Assembly (NCBI GenBank): GCA_021734025.1
Contig: JAIPJS010000021.1
Coordinates: 1-64,000 of the forward strand
Length of the DNA: 64,000 bases
Source of the DNA: Candidatus Neomarinimicrobiota bacterium
Lineage (GTDB): Bacteria; Fidelibacterota; JAANXI01
Direction of reading: 5' to 3'
Of this stretch, positions 48,500 through 57,654 are shown piece by piece. The position numbers and the translations under genes are program-made. Position 1 is the first letter of the stretch. Every line of letters begins with the position of its first letter. The notes beneath the pieces were generated by a model. The model was not told the DNA's origin and ran no database searches. It saw nothing but the letters and a program-made list of their open reading frames with translations.

Positions 48500-49408
48500 A
48501 TGGACAGTTCAAGAAATCTGGTCACGGAGCAAAGCAATCCCCGAACACATAACATTGATACGTTATCGACGGAAGAAATACTCCGGCAAATTAACGAAGA
48601 GGATAAGGGCGTTCCTGAGGCTGTTGAAAAGGTCATTCCCGAGATTACCAGGGCAGTCGAAATCGTAACGAAACGATTGCGGAACGGAGGGCGGTTATTT
48701 TATGTTGGCGCCGGAACCAGCGGCAGGTTGGGTGTCCTGGACGCGGCAGAATGTCCGCCCACATTCCGGAGTGATCCGGAGCAGGTGCAGGGGATTATTG
48801 CCGGCGGTGCGGATGCATTGGTCCGAAGTATCGAGGGTGCCGAGGACAACGAGCAAGATGGCGCGGATGCGCTGGATTCGCATGGTGTAACCTCCAACGA
48901 TGTTGTGTGCGGTATTGCAACAAGCGGACGTACGCCGTTTGTCATAGGTGCACTGAAACACGCCGGATCTCAGGAGATCCCGACAATCGCGGTTATCTGT
49001 ATCCCCGCTGAGGAACTCGAGGTAAAGACAGATGTGGTGATTAACCCTGTTGTGGGACCTGAAGTTGTCACCGGTTCCACCAGGATGAAGGCCGGTACGG
49101 CAACCAAATTAGTGCTGAATATGATAACGACTACGACTATGATTCGGCTGGGCAAAGTGTATGGCAATCTCATGGTAGATCTGACTGCCGTGAACAACAA
49201 ACTTATCGATCGCGCACAACGCATAGTGATGGAAGTGACAGATGTATCCCGGAGCGAAGCAGCACGATTGCTCGAGAACGCCGAATACCGGGTGAAAAAC
49301 GCAATTTTAATGGCACTGGTTGGTGTTGGCTATGAAAAGTCCCAAATACTGCTAGAGGAGGCACAAGGGATGTTGAGAGATGCAATCCATTCGGCGATGG
49401 AGTCATGA
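48500..49408 (+). CDS. murQ: N-acetylmuramic acid 6-phosphate etherase
   Basis: Cleaves the lactyl ether of MurNAc-6-phosphate to give GlcNAc-6-phosphate in peptidoglycan recycling. The SIS domain shows GAGTSGRLGVLDAAECPPTF (about 75-94), IATSGRTPFV and GSTRMKAGTATKLVLNMI. The length, 302 residues, is usual. There is no clear ribosome-binding site. It overlaps anmK by 4 bp, and the two gene products catalyse consecutive steps. Confidence 0.95.
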   Translation: MDSSRNLVTEQSNPRTHNIDTLSTEEILRQINEEDKGVPEAVEKVIPEITRAVEIVTKRLRNGGRLFYVGAGTSGRLGVLDAAECPPTFRSDPEQVQGIIAGGADALVRSIEGAEDNEQDGADALDSHGVTSNDVVCGIATSGRTPFVIGALKHAGSQEIPTIAVICIPAEELEVKTDVVINPVVGPEVVTGSTRMKAGTATKLVLNMITTTTMIRLGKVYGNLMVDLTAVNNKLIDRAQRIVMEVTDVSRSEAARLLENAEYRVKNAILMALVGVGYEKSQILLEEAQGMLRDAIHSAMES

Positions 49409-50559
49409 AAAGTTCCCAAAGAAGATTAGAGCAAAAACCGCCCCGGATTTTGGGGCTTATGTCCGGGACCTCGCTCGACGGCCTCGATATTGCGCTTGTA
49501 AAGTGGAACTCTGATGACCTGAACGATTTCAAACTCGAAAAATTTGAGACGTACCATTATTCGAATGAGTTTCGTAATAGAATAATGGAGGGTACCCGTG
49601 GAGCCGCCCGGGATCTTAGCGATTTGAATTTTCAGTTGGGCTACCAATGGGCGGAATTGGTGAATCGTTTCCTGGAAGAAAACGGTATCGCGGCCGAGTT
49701 GATCAACTGCCTTGGCTCCCACGGGCAAACCCTCTGGCATGACTCGGGCCGCTCAACCCTTCAACTGGGAGAGTCGGCAGTGTTAGCAAAACAGACCGGT
49801 ATCCCGGTGGTGAGCAACTTCAGAGAACACGATATTGCCGTCGGTGGGACCGGCGCGCCGCTCATCCCGTTTCTGGACTGGCTGCTATACCGGAATTTAC
49901 CGGGGAAGTCGCTGGTATTGAATCTCGGAGGCATAGCGAATATAACTTGCCTGTGGCAAGGTATTGAACAAGAAGATGTCCGCGGCTGGGATACGGGGCC
50001 CGGAAATATGGTTATCGATACGCTGATGGAAATCCTGAGTAATGGTAGTACCCATTATGATGATGCCGGAACATTGGCATTACAGGGCCAGGTTGATGCG
50101 GAACTACTGTCGCATCTCATGGAAGATGATTTTATACAAGCGGAGCCGCCGAAGTCCACCGGCCGGGAGCGCTATTCCGACAAATATGTCCGGGAGCACT
50201 TTTCCCTCACCCGAACAACATCATCCCGGGAACAACCCAGGCTGCTGGCAACGGGATCGGAGTGGACAATTGCTGCTGTCGCATCCAACGTCCAACAGTA
50301 TTGGGAAAACCCGGAGGAAGTCGACCGGATTATTGTCTCCGGCGGCGGGATAAAAAACCAATTTTTTATGCAAAGCCTTGCATCTCATTTTTCAAATGCA
50401 AACATTGTATCGACTAAAAATTTCGGCGTACCGGCGGAGGCCAAGGAAGCAATTGGATTCGCTGTGTTTGCGAAGGCATTTATTCGGGAAATTCCGGCGA
50501 ATATGCCGGGTGTGACAGGCGCAAATCGATCTGTGATAATGGGAAAATTGACAGTATAG
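49405..50559 (+). CDS. anmK: Anhydro-N-acetylmuramic acid kinase
   Basis: Hydrolyses and phosphorylates anhydro-MurNAc to MurNAc-6-phosphate, the substrate of MurQ. The 384 residues show the ASKHA-type signatures GLMSGTSLDGLDIAL, GSHGQTLWHDS, LNLGGIANIT and GWDTGPGNMVID. Starts within the murQ stop (ATGA). The phosphomannomutase gene follows 18 bp later. Confidence 0.94.
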   Translation: MKSSQRRLEQKPPRILGLMSGTSLDGLDIALVKWNSDDLNDFKLEKFETYHYSNEFRNRIMEGTRGAARDLSDLNFQLGYQWAELVNRFLEENGIAAELINCLGSHGQTLWHDSGRSTLQLGESAVLAKQTGIPVVSNFREHDIAVGGTGAPLIPFLDWLLYRNLPGKSLVLNLGGIANITCLWQGIEQEDVRGWDTGPGNMVIDTLMEILSNGSTHYDDAGTLALQGQVDAELLSHLMEDDFIQAEPPKSTGRERYSDKYVREHFSLTRTTSSREQPRLLATGSEWTIAAVASNVQQYWENPEEVDRIIVSGGGIKNQFFMQSLASHFSNANIVSTKNFGVPAEAKEAIGFAVFAKAFIREIPANMPGVTGANRSVIMGKLTV

Positions 50560-50577
50560 GGCAAAGGAAGGGATGAC

Positions 50578-51939
50578 ATGAATTCATTTATTTTTCGCGA
50601 ATATGATATACGGGGCAAAGTGGCTGAAGATTTTACAGATGATGTGGTTGTGAAGTTGGGTAAGGGCTTTGGGACGTTGGCCAAACGTGGCGGTGCACAG
50701 ATAATTGCATTGAGTGGTGACGTCCGGGATACTTCTCCGCACCTGAAATCCAAATTTGCCGATGGCGTGACGAGCACAGGAGTAGATGTTATCGATATCG
50801 GTATACTGCCGACGCCGGCGAACTATTATTCCATGCACCATCTTCCCATAGACGGAGCCGTGCAGGTCACCGGCAGCCATAATCCGCCTGAATATAACGG
50901 TTTCAAGATGACGCTTAGCGGTGGTGCCGTCTATGGGGAACAGATTCAACAGATCCTGAAGTTCATTGAATCGGAGGATTATGAAACCGGTACAGGTGAG
51001 CTGACTGAGCAGGAAATCCTGGATGATTATATCGCTATGGTCCTGGGCAAAATTGCCATCGAAAAGCCGATGAAAATCGCCCTGGACTGTGGAAATGCAG
51101 CCGGCGCGCTGGCGGCTCCCGAAATATTTGAGAAGATGGAAAATGTGGAGGTCACTGAACTATTCTGCGACGTGGATCCTACATTCCCGAATCACCATCC
51201 GGACCCCACGGTGAAAAAGAATTTGACGGCACTGATTAAAACGGTGCAGGAAGGTGATTATGACATCGGTATCGCGTACGATGGAGACGCCGACCGTGTT
51301 GGTATTATTGATGATCAGGGCAATATCGTATGGGCGGATTATCTTATGACGCTTTTTCTCGACGAAGTGGTTACGAATAACGATGAAATTATCTTTGACG
51401 TCAAGTGCTCGCAGGCGTTGGAACAAGCTATCGCCGACAAGGGCGGCAAACCGGTGATGTGGAAAACGGGTCATTCGCTGATTAAGCAGAAGATGAAAGA
51501 AACCGCAGCGCCATTCGGAGGGGAAATGAGCGGCCACCTCTTCTTTGCTGACGAATATTATGGATATGATGATGCCATTTACGTATCTGCCAGAGTACTC
51601 CAGACGCTGAGCCGGAGTGAGCGCAGCATTTCTGAACATATGGCGGATCTGCCGCACTTCGAAAGTACGCCGGAAATCCGGATGGAATGTCCCAGTGATG
51701 CTGAAAAGTTTGAAATCGCCCAGAAGGCACAAGAGTATTTCGCCAAACGGTATGATCACATTGATGTTGATGGTATCCGTATTAAATTTGGTGATGGTTG
51801 GGGGTTGGTCCGTTCATCCAATACCCAGCCGGTGATAGTATGCCGGTTTGAAGCAAAAACCAGTGAGCGACTTGAGGAAATCAGGGATCTGGTAATTAAA
51901 AAACTCCAGGACTTTGGCGAACTCAAGGTGGAATATTAA
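50578..51939 (+). CDS. Phosphomannomutase/phosphoglucomutase
   Basis: Interconverts 1- and 6-phosphates of mannose and glucose. The 453 residues have the phosphoserine loop TGSHNPPEYNGF (S100), the metal loop DGDADR (235-240), the sugar loop GEMSGH and the phosphate-binding RSSNTQP. GEMSGH is the pattern of dual-specificity PMM/PGM enzymes such as AlgC. AAGGAAGGG precedes the ATG. It sits between aminosugar recycling and PTS genes. Confidence 0.92.
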   Translation: MNSFIFREYDIRGKVAEDFTDDVVVKLGKGFGTLAKRGGAQIIALSGDVRDTSPHLKSKFADGVTSTGVDVIDIGILPTPANYYSMHHLPIDGAVQVTGSHNPPEYNGFKMTLSGGAVYGEQIQQILKFIESEDYETGTGELTEQEILDDYIAMVLGKIAIEKPMKIALDCGNAAGALAAPEIFEKMENVEVTELFCDVDPTFPNHHPDPTVKKNLTALIKTVQEGDYDIGIAYDGDADRVGIIDDQGNIVWADYLMTLFLDEVVTNNDEIIFDVKCSQALEQAIADKGGKPVMWKTGHSLIKQKMKETAAPFGGEMSGHLFFADEYYGYDDAIYVSARVLQTLSRSERSISEHMADLPHFESTPEIRMECPSDAEKFEIAQKAQEYFAKRYDHIDVDGIRIKFGDGWGLVRSSNTQPVIVCRFEAKTSERLEEIRDLVIKKLQDFGELKVEY

Positions 51940-52019
51940 CGCCGGCGAATCTGTCGCAATTATAGTTGTATGCGATGTGATTAATACGGGACAAAAATTC
52001 TAATCCATAACAAAAGCGT

Positions 52020-53015
52020 ATGGGATCAGATACAACGCAAATGCAGTCCATGGAACTGGTACAGGGTTTTCGCGAACGGGTGAATACCCGACTGATCGAA
52101 ATTGCCCGGTCTTATGCCATGCCGGAATCGCTGTACGAGCCGATGCAGTACGTCTTGGAGTCCGGAGGTAAACGAATACGGCCTGTGTTGTTAATGCTGG
52201 TGGCCGATGCTTACGGTGGCGATATCAATACCGCGTTGGATGTCGGCACATCATTGGAGATCCTTCACAATTTTACCCTGGTACACGACGATATCATGGA
52301 CAGGGATGACCAGCGACGCGGTCGTCCGACGGTTCACCAAAAATGGGATGTCAGCACTGCAATTTTGTCCGGCGATGGATTGCTCGCGCTGGCCTATCGG
52401 GTGCTGTTGAATACGGAGGCGCAAAATCATACCCAGCTGCTTCGGGTTTTCACAGATGGCGTTATCGAAGTGTGTGAGGGCCAGGCTTATGACAAGGAAT
52501 TCGAGGAACGAACGGATGTGACCATCGATGACTATATGATGATGATCGGAAAAAAAACGGCCCGACTGATTTCGATTTGTTGTACTATGGGTGGAATCGT
52601 TGCGGGAGTAACGGAGGACGAACAAGAGAAATTGGGAACATTCGGATTCCTGCTGGGTGAAGCATTTCAGGTGCAGGATGATCTACTTGAATTGACATCT
52701 ACGGTGGATGTAATGGGAAAAAGCCTCGGGAGCGATCTGACGGAGCAAAAAAAGACTTATATTTTATTGAAAGCGCTCGAACTTGCGGACCAGGCGACAC
52801 GTGATCAGATTCGAAATATCCTGGATATGAACTCCCATTCCGATGAGGATATTGCCAGGTTAAAAGAAATTTTTACCGAAGTAGGTATCTTGGAGACCAC
52901 CAAAGAATTTATTCAGGAAAAGATCAGCGAGGCGGAGGAACTCCTCAGTTTTTTGGAAGGCGACGTAGCGCACTTACGCTATTTGACTGATCAGCTTTCG
53001 GATCGCAAAGCATGA
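52020..53015 (+). CDS. Polyprenyl diphosphate synthase
   Basis: A trans-isoprenyl chain-elongation enzyme, 331 residues. It has GGKRIRPVL near residue 50, the first aspartate-rich motif DDIMD (in LVHDDIMDRDDQRRGRPTVH-like context), and a second motif QVQDDLLE in which the last aspartate is a glutamate. The product length (geranylgeranyl or longer quinone side chain) cannot be told. No Shine-Dalgarno motif is seen. The stop overlaps the HPr start (ATGA). Confidence 0.9.
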   Translation: MGSDTTQMQSMELVQGFRERVNTRLIEIARSYAMPESLYEPMQYVLESGGKRIRPVLLMLVADAYGGDINTALDVGTSLEILHNFTLVHDDIMDRDDQRRGRPTVHQKWDVSTAILSGDGLLALAYRVLLNTEAQNHTQLLRVFTDGVIEVCEGQAYDKEFEERTDVTIDDYMMMIGKKTARLISICCTMGGIVAGVTEDEQEKLGTFGFLLGEAFQVQDDLLELTSTVDVMGKSLGSDLTEQKKTYILLKALELADQATRDQIRNILDMNSHSDEDIARLKEIFTEVGILETTKEFIQEKISEAEELLSFLEGDVAHLRYLTDQLSDRKA

Positions 53016-53281
53016 AAAAAACCGGGGAAATGGTGATTAAAAATGAATTTGGCCTCCACGCCAGACCGGCAGCTGCCCTTGTTTCGCTCACGAGTAAGTT
53101 TAATTCACAAATTTTCCTGATTAAAGATGAGACCAAGGTAAACGCCAAATCCATATTGGGCGTGCTGGTGTTAGCCGCCGAAAACGGGAGTACGGTGAAG
53201 GTTGAAGCAGAAGGGGAGGACGCTGAAGATGCGGTGCAGCAAATCCTGGAACTAGCGGAAAACCATTTTGGAACGGAATAA
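53012..53281 (+). CDS. ptsH: Phosphocarrier protein HPr
   Basis: An 89-residue phosphocarrier with the catalytic H16 (GLHARPAA) and the regulatory S47 (NAKSILGVL), the target of the HPr kinase encoded at 34615. It is coupled to the preceding gene by ATGA and lies 6 bp before ptsI. No sugar permease (EII) gene is nearby. Confidence 0.95.
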   Translation: MKKTGEMVIKNEFGLHARPAAALVSLTSKFNSQIFLIKDETKVNAKSILGVLVLAAENGSTVKVEAEGEDAEDAVQQILELAENHFGTE

Positions 53282-53287
53282 ATATCC

Positions 53288-55048
53288 ATGACTGAGCAAC
53301 AGCGATATAACGGTATTAACGCGTCGCCAGGTATTGCCATCGGGCCGGTCGTGAAGTTTACCCGTGAGCGGATCGTTGTGACCGAGCGAAACATCGAACC
53401 GGAAGATGTGCCAAATGAATACAATCGCCTGGACACGGCTTTGCGGAGAACACACCGGGATCTTCAGTCCATCCAACAGATGATATCAAATCGAATCGGC
53501 GAGAATTACGCCGAACTCGTCGAGGCACAGATCATGTCTCTGAATGACGAATCGGTTATCCGGGAGGTAAAGGATAGAATAAAAGAACGCCTGGAAAACG
53601 CTGAGTATGCATTTCAGCAGGTACTCACCGCCTATCGTGAACAGTTAGAACTGGCGGATAACGTATATATCCGCGACCGGGCCAGCGATATTTACGACGT
53701 AAAACAACGGGTTCTGAGACATTTAATGACCCGGGACGGTGGACTGTTGGAAAACGTGGATAAACCGGCGATACTCGTCACCCGGGAAATGAATCCCAGC
53801 GATATGATTATGCTGGATAAGTCCAAGGTGATTGGGTTGGTCTCTGAGTCCGGTGGGAGGACCTCTCATCTTTCTATCCTTGCCCGGGCGATGCAGATTC
53901 CAGCTGTGGTCGGCGTCGAGAATATCGTCGATAAAATCGGGAAAGACGACACGGTTATTGCAGATGGGTATCACGGAACAGTCTTTATTAATCCGGATCA
54001 GGAGACGACCGAGCAATTCCGTGGCGAGCTCGAACATATCAAAGAATTTGAGGAGAATCTTTACACCAGGAAAGACCTGCCTGCAGAAACCAGCGATGGC
54101 TACCGGATCATCCTTTCCTCAAATATCGGACTACCCGGCGAATTGGAAAATGTGCTGAAGGCAGGTTCAGAGGGCATCGGTCTGTATCGTACCGAGTATC
54201 TCTACCTAGTGAAAAATACGTTTCCCACCGAAGAAGAACAGTTCAAGGAATACAGACAGATCGCCGAAGAAGTGGCACCTGATCCCGTGATCTTCCGGAG
54301 CTTTGATCTCGGAGGAGACAAGATTTCCGCTTCCATGGAAATGGAAGGTCTCAAGGAATCGAATCCATTTTTGGGATACCGTGCTATTCGGATCTGCCTG
54401 GATAATCCAGGGCTGTTTAAAACACAACTGCGGGCTATTTACAGGGCAGGGGCGTATGGTAACATCAAACTGATGTTTCCCATGATTTCGGCGCTGGAAG
54501 AGATTATTAAGGTGAAAGAGTACATAAATGAAGTCCATGAAGAACTGAATGCCGCCGGAGTGGATTATAACCCGGATATCGATCTGGGAGCCTTAATCGA
54601 AATTCCGTCTGCGGCGCTGATTGCCGATGCTCTGGCTGAGGAACTGGATTTTTTCAGTATCGGAACGAACGATTTGATCCAGTATGCGCTTGCGGTTGAC
54701 CGGGGCAACGACCGGGTCTCGTTCCTGTACAAAAGTTTGCATCCAAGTGTCCTGAAACTCATAAAGATGACATTGGAAGCCGGCCATTCTCACGATATTT
54801 GGGTCGGCATGTGTGGTGAGATGGCTGCAGATCCGCTGGTAATTCCTTTGCTCATCGGTATGGGGCTGGACGAACTTTCCGTCTCGCCTGTTGTGTTGCC
54901 AAAGATCAAGGAGATTGTCCGGGGGCTGGAATTCGAAAAATGTCGGCATCTCGCGGAGACGGTACTGGACTTCGGCACGGAGGCAGATATCGAACGGTAT
55001 CTCCGGCAATTCATCCAGGAACATTTGCCGGAGCAGATCAATATTTAG
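53288..55048 (+). CDS. ptsI: PTS enzyme I (phosphoenolpyruvate-protein phosphotransferase)
   Basis: Transfers phosphate from PEP to HPr. The 586 residues contain the HPr-binding helical domain, the phosphohistidine domain with H194 (GGRTSHLSILARA), and the PEP-binding TIM barrel (GIGLYRTEYLY, RSFDLGGDK, FSIGTNDLIQYALAVDR, GMCGEMA). It is complete in all three domains. The operon partner is HPr. Confidence 0.96.
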   Translation: MTEQQRYNGINASPGIAIGPVVKFTRERIVVTERNIEPEDVPNEYNRLDTALRRTHRDLQSIQQMISNRIGENYAELVEAQIMSLNDESVIREVKDRIKERLENAEYAFQQVLTAYREQLELADNVYIRDRASDIYDVKQRVLRHLMTRDGGLLENVDKPAILVTREMNPSDMIMLDKSKVIGLVSESGGRTSHLSILARAMQIPAVVGVENIVDKIGKDDTVIADGYHGTVFINPDQETTEQFRGELEHIKEFEENLYTRKDLPAETSDGYRIILSSNIGLPGELENVLKAGSEGIGLYRTEYLYLVKNTFPTEEEQFKEYRQIAEEVAPDPVIFRSFDLGGDKISASMEMEGLKESNPFLGYRAIRICLDNPGLFKTQLRAIYRAGAYGNIKLMFPMISALEEIIKVKEYINEVHEELNAAGVDYNPDIDLGALIEIPSAALIADALAEELDFFSIGTNDLIQYALAVDRGNDRVSFLYKSLHPSVLKLIKMTLEAGHSHDIWVGMCGEMAADPLVIPLLIGMGLDELSVSPVVLPKIKEIVRGLEFEKCRHLAETVLDFGTEADIERYLRQFIQEHLPEQINI

Positions 55049-55129
55049 AATATCATCTAACCAAAAAGCGAATAAGTAATTTTGTAATACGCAACAGGTC
55101 TAAAAATTCGCTTGTTGAGAGGAGATTTG

Positions 55130-56191
55130 ATGGATTTTGCAGAGATAGAGAACAACAGAGAGCAACTTGATCCACAAAACATGTGGGAGGCGGTGGCCGG
55201 ATTCGGCGATCAGATTCAGGACGCCGCTGAAATATCGCTCCCGGATACCTCTTCCATAGATTCTGAACGGATTCAGAATATTGTGTTTTGTGGTATGGGA
55301 GGGTCTGCAATCGGTGGTGATTTAATCGCAACCTACGCCGCCGGTGAATTATCGGTACCAATGATCGTCAACCGGAATTACACGTTACCCGGATTTGTGG
55401 GAGAGCATTCGCTGGTTGTAATTAGCAGTTACTCCGGGAATACGGAAGAAACGCTGAGCTCACTTCACATGGCCGAAGAAGCCGGAGCGCAAATCGTCGG
55501 TATCTCCTCAAACGGAGAAGTTGAGCAGCGCTTCAACTCACAGGGATATCCGTTAATCTCCATACCCGGCGGAATGCAACCGCGCGCGGCCCTAGGCTTT
55601 TCATTTATTCCTATGGTGCGATTGTTCAACCAGATCGGCCTACTCCCGGGTAATATCGAAACGGATATCGCAGAGACAATCGCAACGGTAAAACCACTCT
55701 CAAATAAGTATCAAAGTGCCGGGGAAGAGAACACAGCGTTTGCAACAGCGGCGAAACTCATCAACACCGTGCCAATTATTTATACCACGCCGGAACTTGA
55801 GGTGGTCGGTGTACGTTGGAAGGGCCAATTGGCAGAAAATGCCCAGATGCTGGCGTTTCAAAATCGTCTGCCGGAAATGAACCATAACGAAATCATGGGA
55901 TGGGATCAGCAGCCGGAGTTTATGAAGACTGTGTCATTGATATGGTTATATGACGAAGAGGCTCATCCAAAAGTGAACAGGCGGCGGGAAGTCACCAGCG
56001 AGCTGCTCCGGGACTACCCGCAGTCAGAACATACATTTTCCACGGAAGGGACAAACCGGATGAGTCGGCTCATCTCCTTAATCCATTTGGGCGACTGGAT
56101 CAGTTTGTATGCGGCGCTGCTGCAGGAAGTTGATCCAACCCCCGTGGAGCGGATTTCGCTATTAAAATCCAGGCTGGCAGAGAGCAATTAA
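55130..56191 (+). CDS. Bifunctional phosphoglucose/phosphomannose isomerase
   Basis: Interconverts fructose-6-phosphate with glucose-6- or mannose-6-phosphate. The 353 residues have the tandem SIS domains of the PGI/PMI family, with GMGGSAIGGDLIATY and SSYSGNTEETLSSLHMAEEAG. I chose ATG 55130, with GAGAGGAG at 55117-55124; the in-frame TTG at 55112 lies upstream of that site. Together with the mutase at 50578 it links sugar phosphates for polysaccharide synthesis. Confidence 0.9.
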   Translation: MDFAEIENNREQLDPQNMWEAVAGFGDQIQDAAEISLPDTSSIDSERIQNIVFCGMGGSAIGGDLIATYAAGELSVPMIVNRNYTLPGFVGEHSLVVISSYSGNTEETLSSLHMAEEAGAQIVGISSNGEVEQRFNSQGYPLISIPGGMQPRAALGFSFIPMVRLFNQIGLLPGNIETDIAETIATVKPLSNKYQSAGEENTAFATAAKLINTVPIIYTTPELEVVGVRWKGQLAENAQMLAFQNRLPEMNHNEIMGWDQQPEFMKTVSLIWLYDEEAHPKVNRRREVTSELLRDYPQSEHTFSTEGTNRMSRLISLIHLGDWISLYAALLQEVDPTPVERISLLKSRLAESN

Positions 56192-56228
56192 CGCTTGTGT
56201 GTTGGGGTGAGATACCATAGAATCCCCC

Positions 56229-56256
56229 TTGACACAACAAAATACGGCTTTGTAAC
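56229..56256 (+). promoter_or_regulatory. Putative promoter of the BFN/UVR gene
   Basis: A consensus -35, TTGACA (56229-56234), is followed after 16 bp by TGTAAC (56251-56256), which matches the -10 at four of six positions. The gene starts about 30 bp downstream. Confidence 0.45.
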
Positions 56257-56286
56257 TTTGCACAAACTGAATAAAGGAAGTGATAT

Positions 56287-56880
56287 TTGAATATGGTTGA
56301 AGTTGAAGTTGCCAAAATCGCATTCTATCCGCCGAGCAAAGGGTATGCTGTCCTTTTGAGTGAAGTGCACGGAGATCGACAGTTACCAGTGATTGTCGGG
56401 GCATTTGAGGCACAGGCAATCGCCCTGGCACTGGAAGGGATGAAGATGCCGAGGCCTATGACTCACGATCTGATTAGCACAATTCTGGAGGACCTGGGCG
56501 CGGACATCAAAGAAGTCGTTATTACCGATTTAATAGATGGAACGTTTTACGCAAAGATTTTCCTGGATTCCTACGACTTTTCCGATAAAGAAATTGATTC
56601 CCGCCCCAGCGATGCTATTGCAATTGCGCTCCGGGTAGGTGCGACGGTTTATGTAGAGAGCGAAGTTATGGAGGAAGCCGGCGTAGTTGCAGACGAACTG
56701 GATGCCGTCGGAGAAGAGAGCGAAGGTTTGACGGAGGAGCGGATTAGTGCAACCTCTTCCGGCGATCAGAGTATCGACGAACTTCAGGATGCGCTAAAAA
56801 AAGCTGTAGACGCCGAAGAGTATGAAAAAGCGGCAAAATTACGGGATAAAATTAAACAGATAGAAGAACAGAAAAACTAG
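56287..56880 (+). CDS. Bifunctional nuclease (DUF151) domain protein with UVR motif
   Basis: A 197-residue fusion. The N-terminal BFN/DUF151 domain (about 1-130) contains AFYPPSKGYAVLLSEVHGDRQLPVIVG and SRPSDAIAIALRVGA. A UVR motif follows at 165-195 ([21 protein letters not shown]), the same type of UvrB/UvrC-contacting helix hairpin as at the end of UvrB. Plant BFN homologues have nuclease activity; the bacterial role is unsettled. Start TTG 56287 has AAGGAAG at proper spacing; ATG 56293 is an alternative. The stop codon overlaps that of rnc on the other strand. Confidence 0.87.
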   Translation: MNMVEVEVAKIAFYPPSKGYAVLLSEVHGDRQLPVIVGAFEAQAIALALEGMKMPRPMTHDLISTILEDLGADIKEVVITDLIDGTFYAKIFLDSYDFSDKEIDSRPSDAIAIALRVGATVYVESEVMEEAGVVADELDAVGEESEGLTEERISATSSGDQSIDELQDALKKAVDAEEYEKAAKLRDKIKQIEEQKN

Positions 56881-57635
56881 TTTAGAGCATTAGTGCTTAT
56901 TGTACGCTTTTGAAGGCGGGAGAGGGCTTGCTTCGCCGCACCTTGTCCCGCCTTTTTCTTTGAAGAATCGTCCCCGACAGCCACAATATCCTCATTCAAT
57001 CTGACCGCAACTTTGTATTGGCGGGAGTGATCCGGGCCGTATTTATCAATTGTTTCGAACACCGGTTCCGACAAACCTTCCATGTGGCAGTATTCTATGA
57101 GTTTGCCCTTATAATTAATCTGGTCGTCGAGATCCTCCGCCGCTTCTGCCAGGGGAAACTGTTTATAGATGGTTTGTTCGGCGGCGTGTAAGCCACCGTC
57201 CAGGTAAATTGCGCCAAGAATTGATTCCACGACGTCGCTGATGACTGCGCTAGACTGTTCAATTGGGCGGTCAGGAACATCCTGACTCAAAATATAGTCC
57301 GGGATGTGGAGCCGCCGGCCTATCCGCTCAAGGGCAGTCTGGTTCACCAATGTCGCCCGTTTTTGAGTCAAGGCACCCTCGGAAATATAGGGAAATCGAT
57401 GGTAGAGATAATCTGAGATGACTAGCTCGAGAACGGCGTCTCCAAGGAATTCTAGGCGTTCATATGATACACTCCCGGAGGAGGATTCCTGTATCATTGA
57501 CGGATGGGTTAAGGCCTGCCGTAGCAGCGTTTTATTCTGAAAACTGTAGGAGAGAGCCCGGGTTAACTGGTTGAACTCATCTCCTGGGGATAGGAGAGAT
57601 GTGAGTTTTGAAATAAGGGAATGATAAAGTCCCAT
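56877..57635 (-). CDS. rnc: Ribonuclease III
   Basis: A double-strand-specific endoribonuclease that processes rRNA precursors and structured transcripts. The 252 residues include the catalytic signature ERLEFLGDAV (59-68) and a C-terminal double-stranded RNA-binding domain (about 175-245, DHSRQYKVAVRLNEDIVAVG...KKKAGQGAAKQAL). I used ATG 57635; an in-frame start at 57701 would overlap fabF. Last gene of the fatty-acid operon. Confidence 0.93.
   Translation of the reverse strand: MGLYHSLISKLTSLLSPGDEFNQLTRALSYSFQNKTLLRQALTHPSMIQESSSGSVSYERLEFLGDAVLELVISDYLYHRFPYISEGALTQKRATLVNQTALERIGRRLHIPDYILSQDVPDRPIEQSSAVISDVVESILGAIYLDGGLHAAEQTIYKQFPLAEAAEDLDDQINYKGKLIEYCHMEGLSEPVFETIDKYGPDHSRQYKVAVRLNEDIVAVGDDSSKKKAGQGAAKQALSRLQKRTISTNALN
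56913..56960 (+). terminator. Terminator of the BFN/UVR gene inside rnc
   Basis: AAGGCGGGA (56913-56921) pairs with TCCCGCCTT (56946-56954), followed on the plus strand by a T-rich run. It lies inside the coding 3' end of rnc on the opposite strand. Confidence 0.6.
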
Positions 57636-57654
57636 ACAGGATACACCGGCGATG

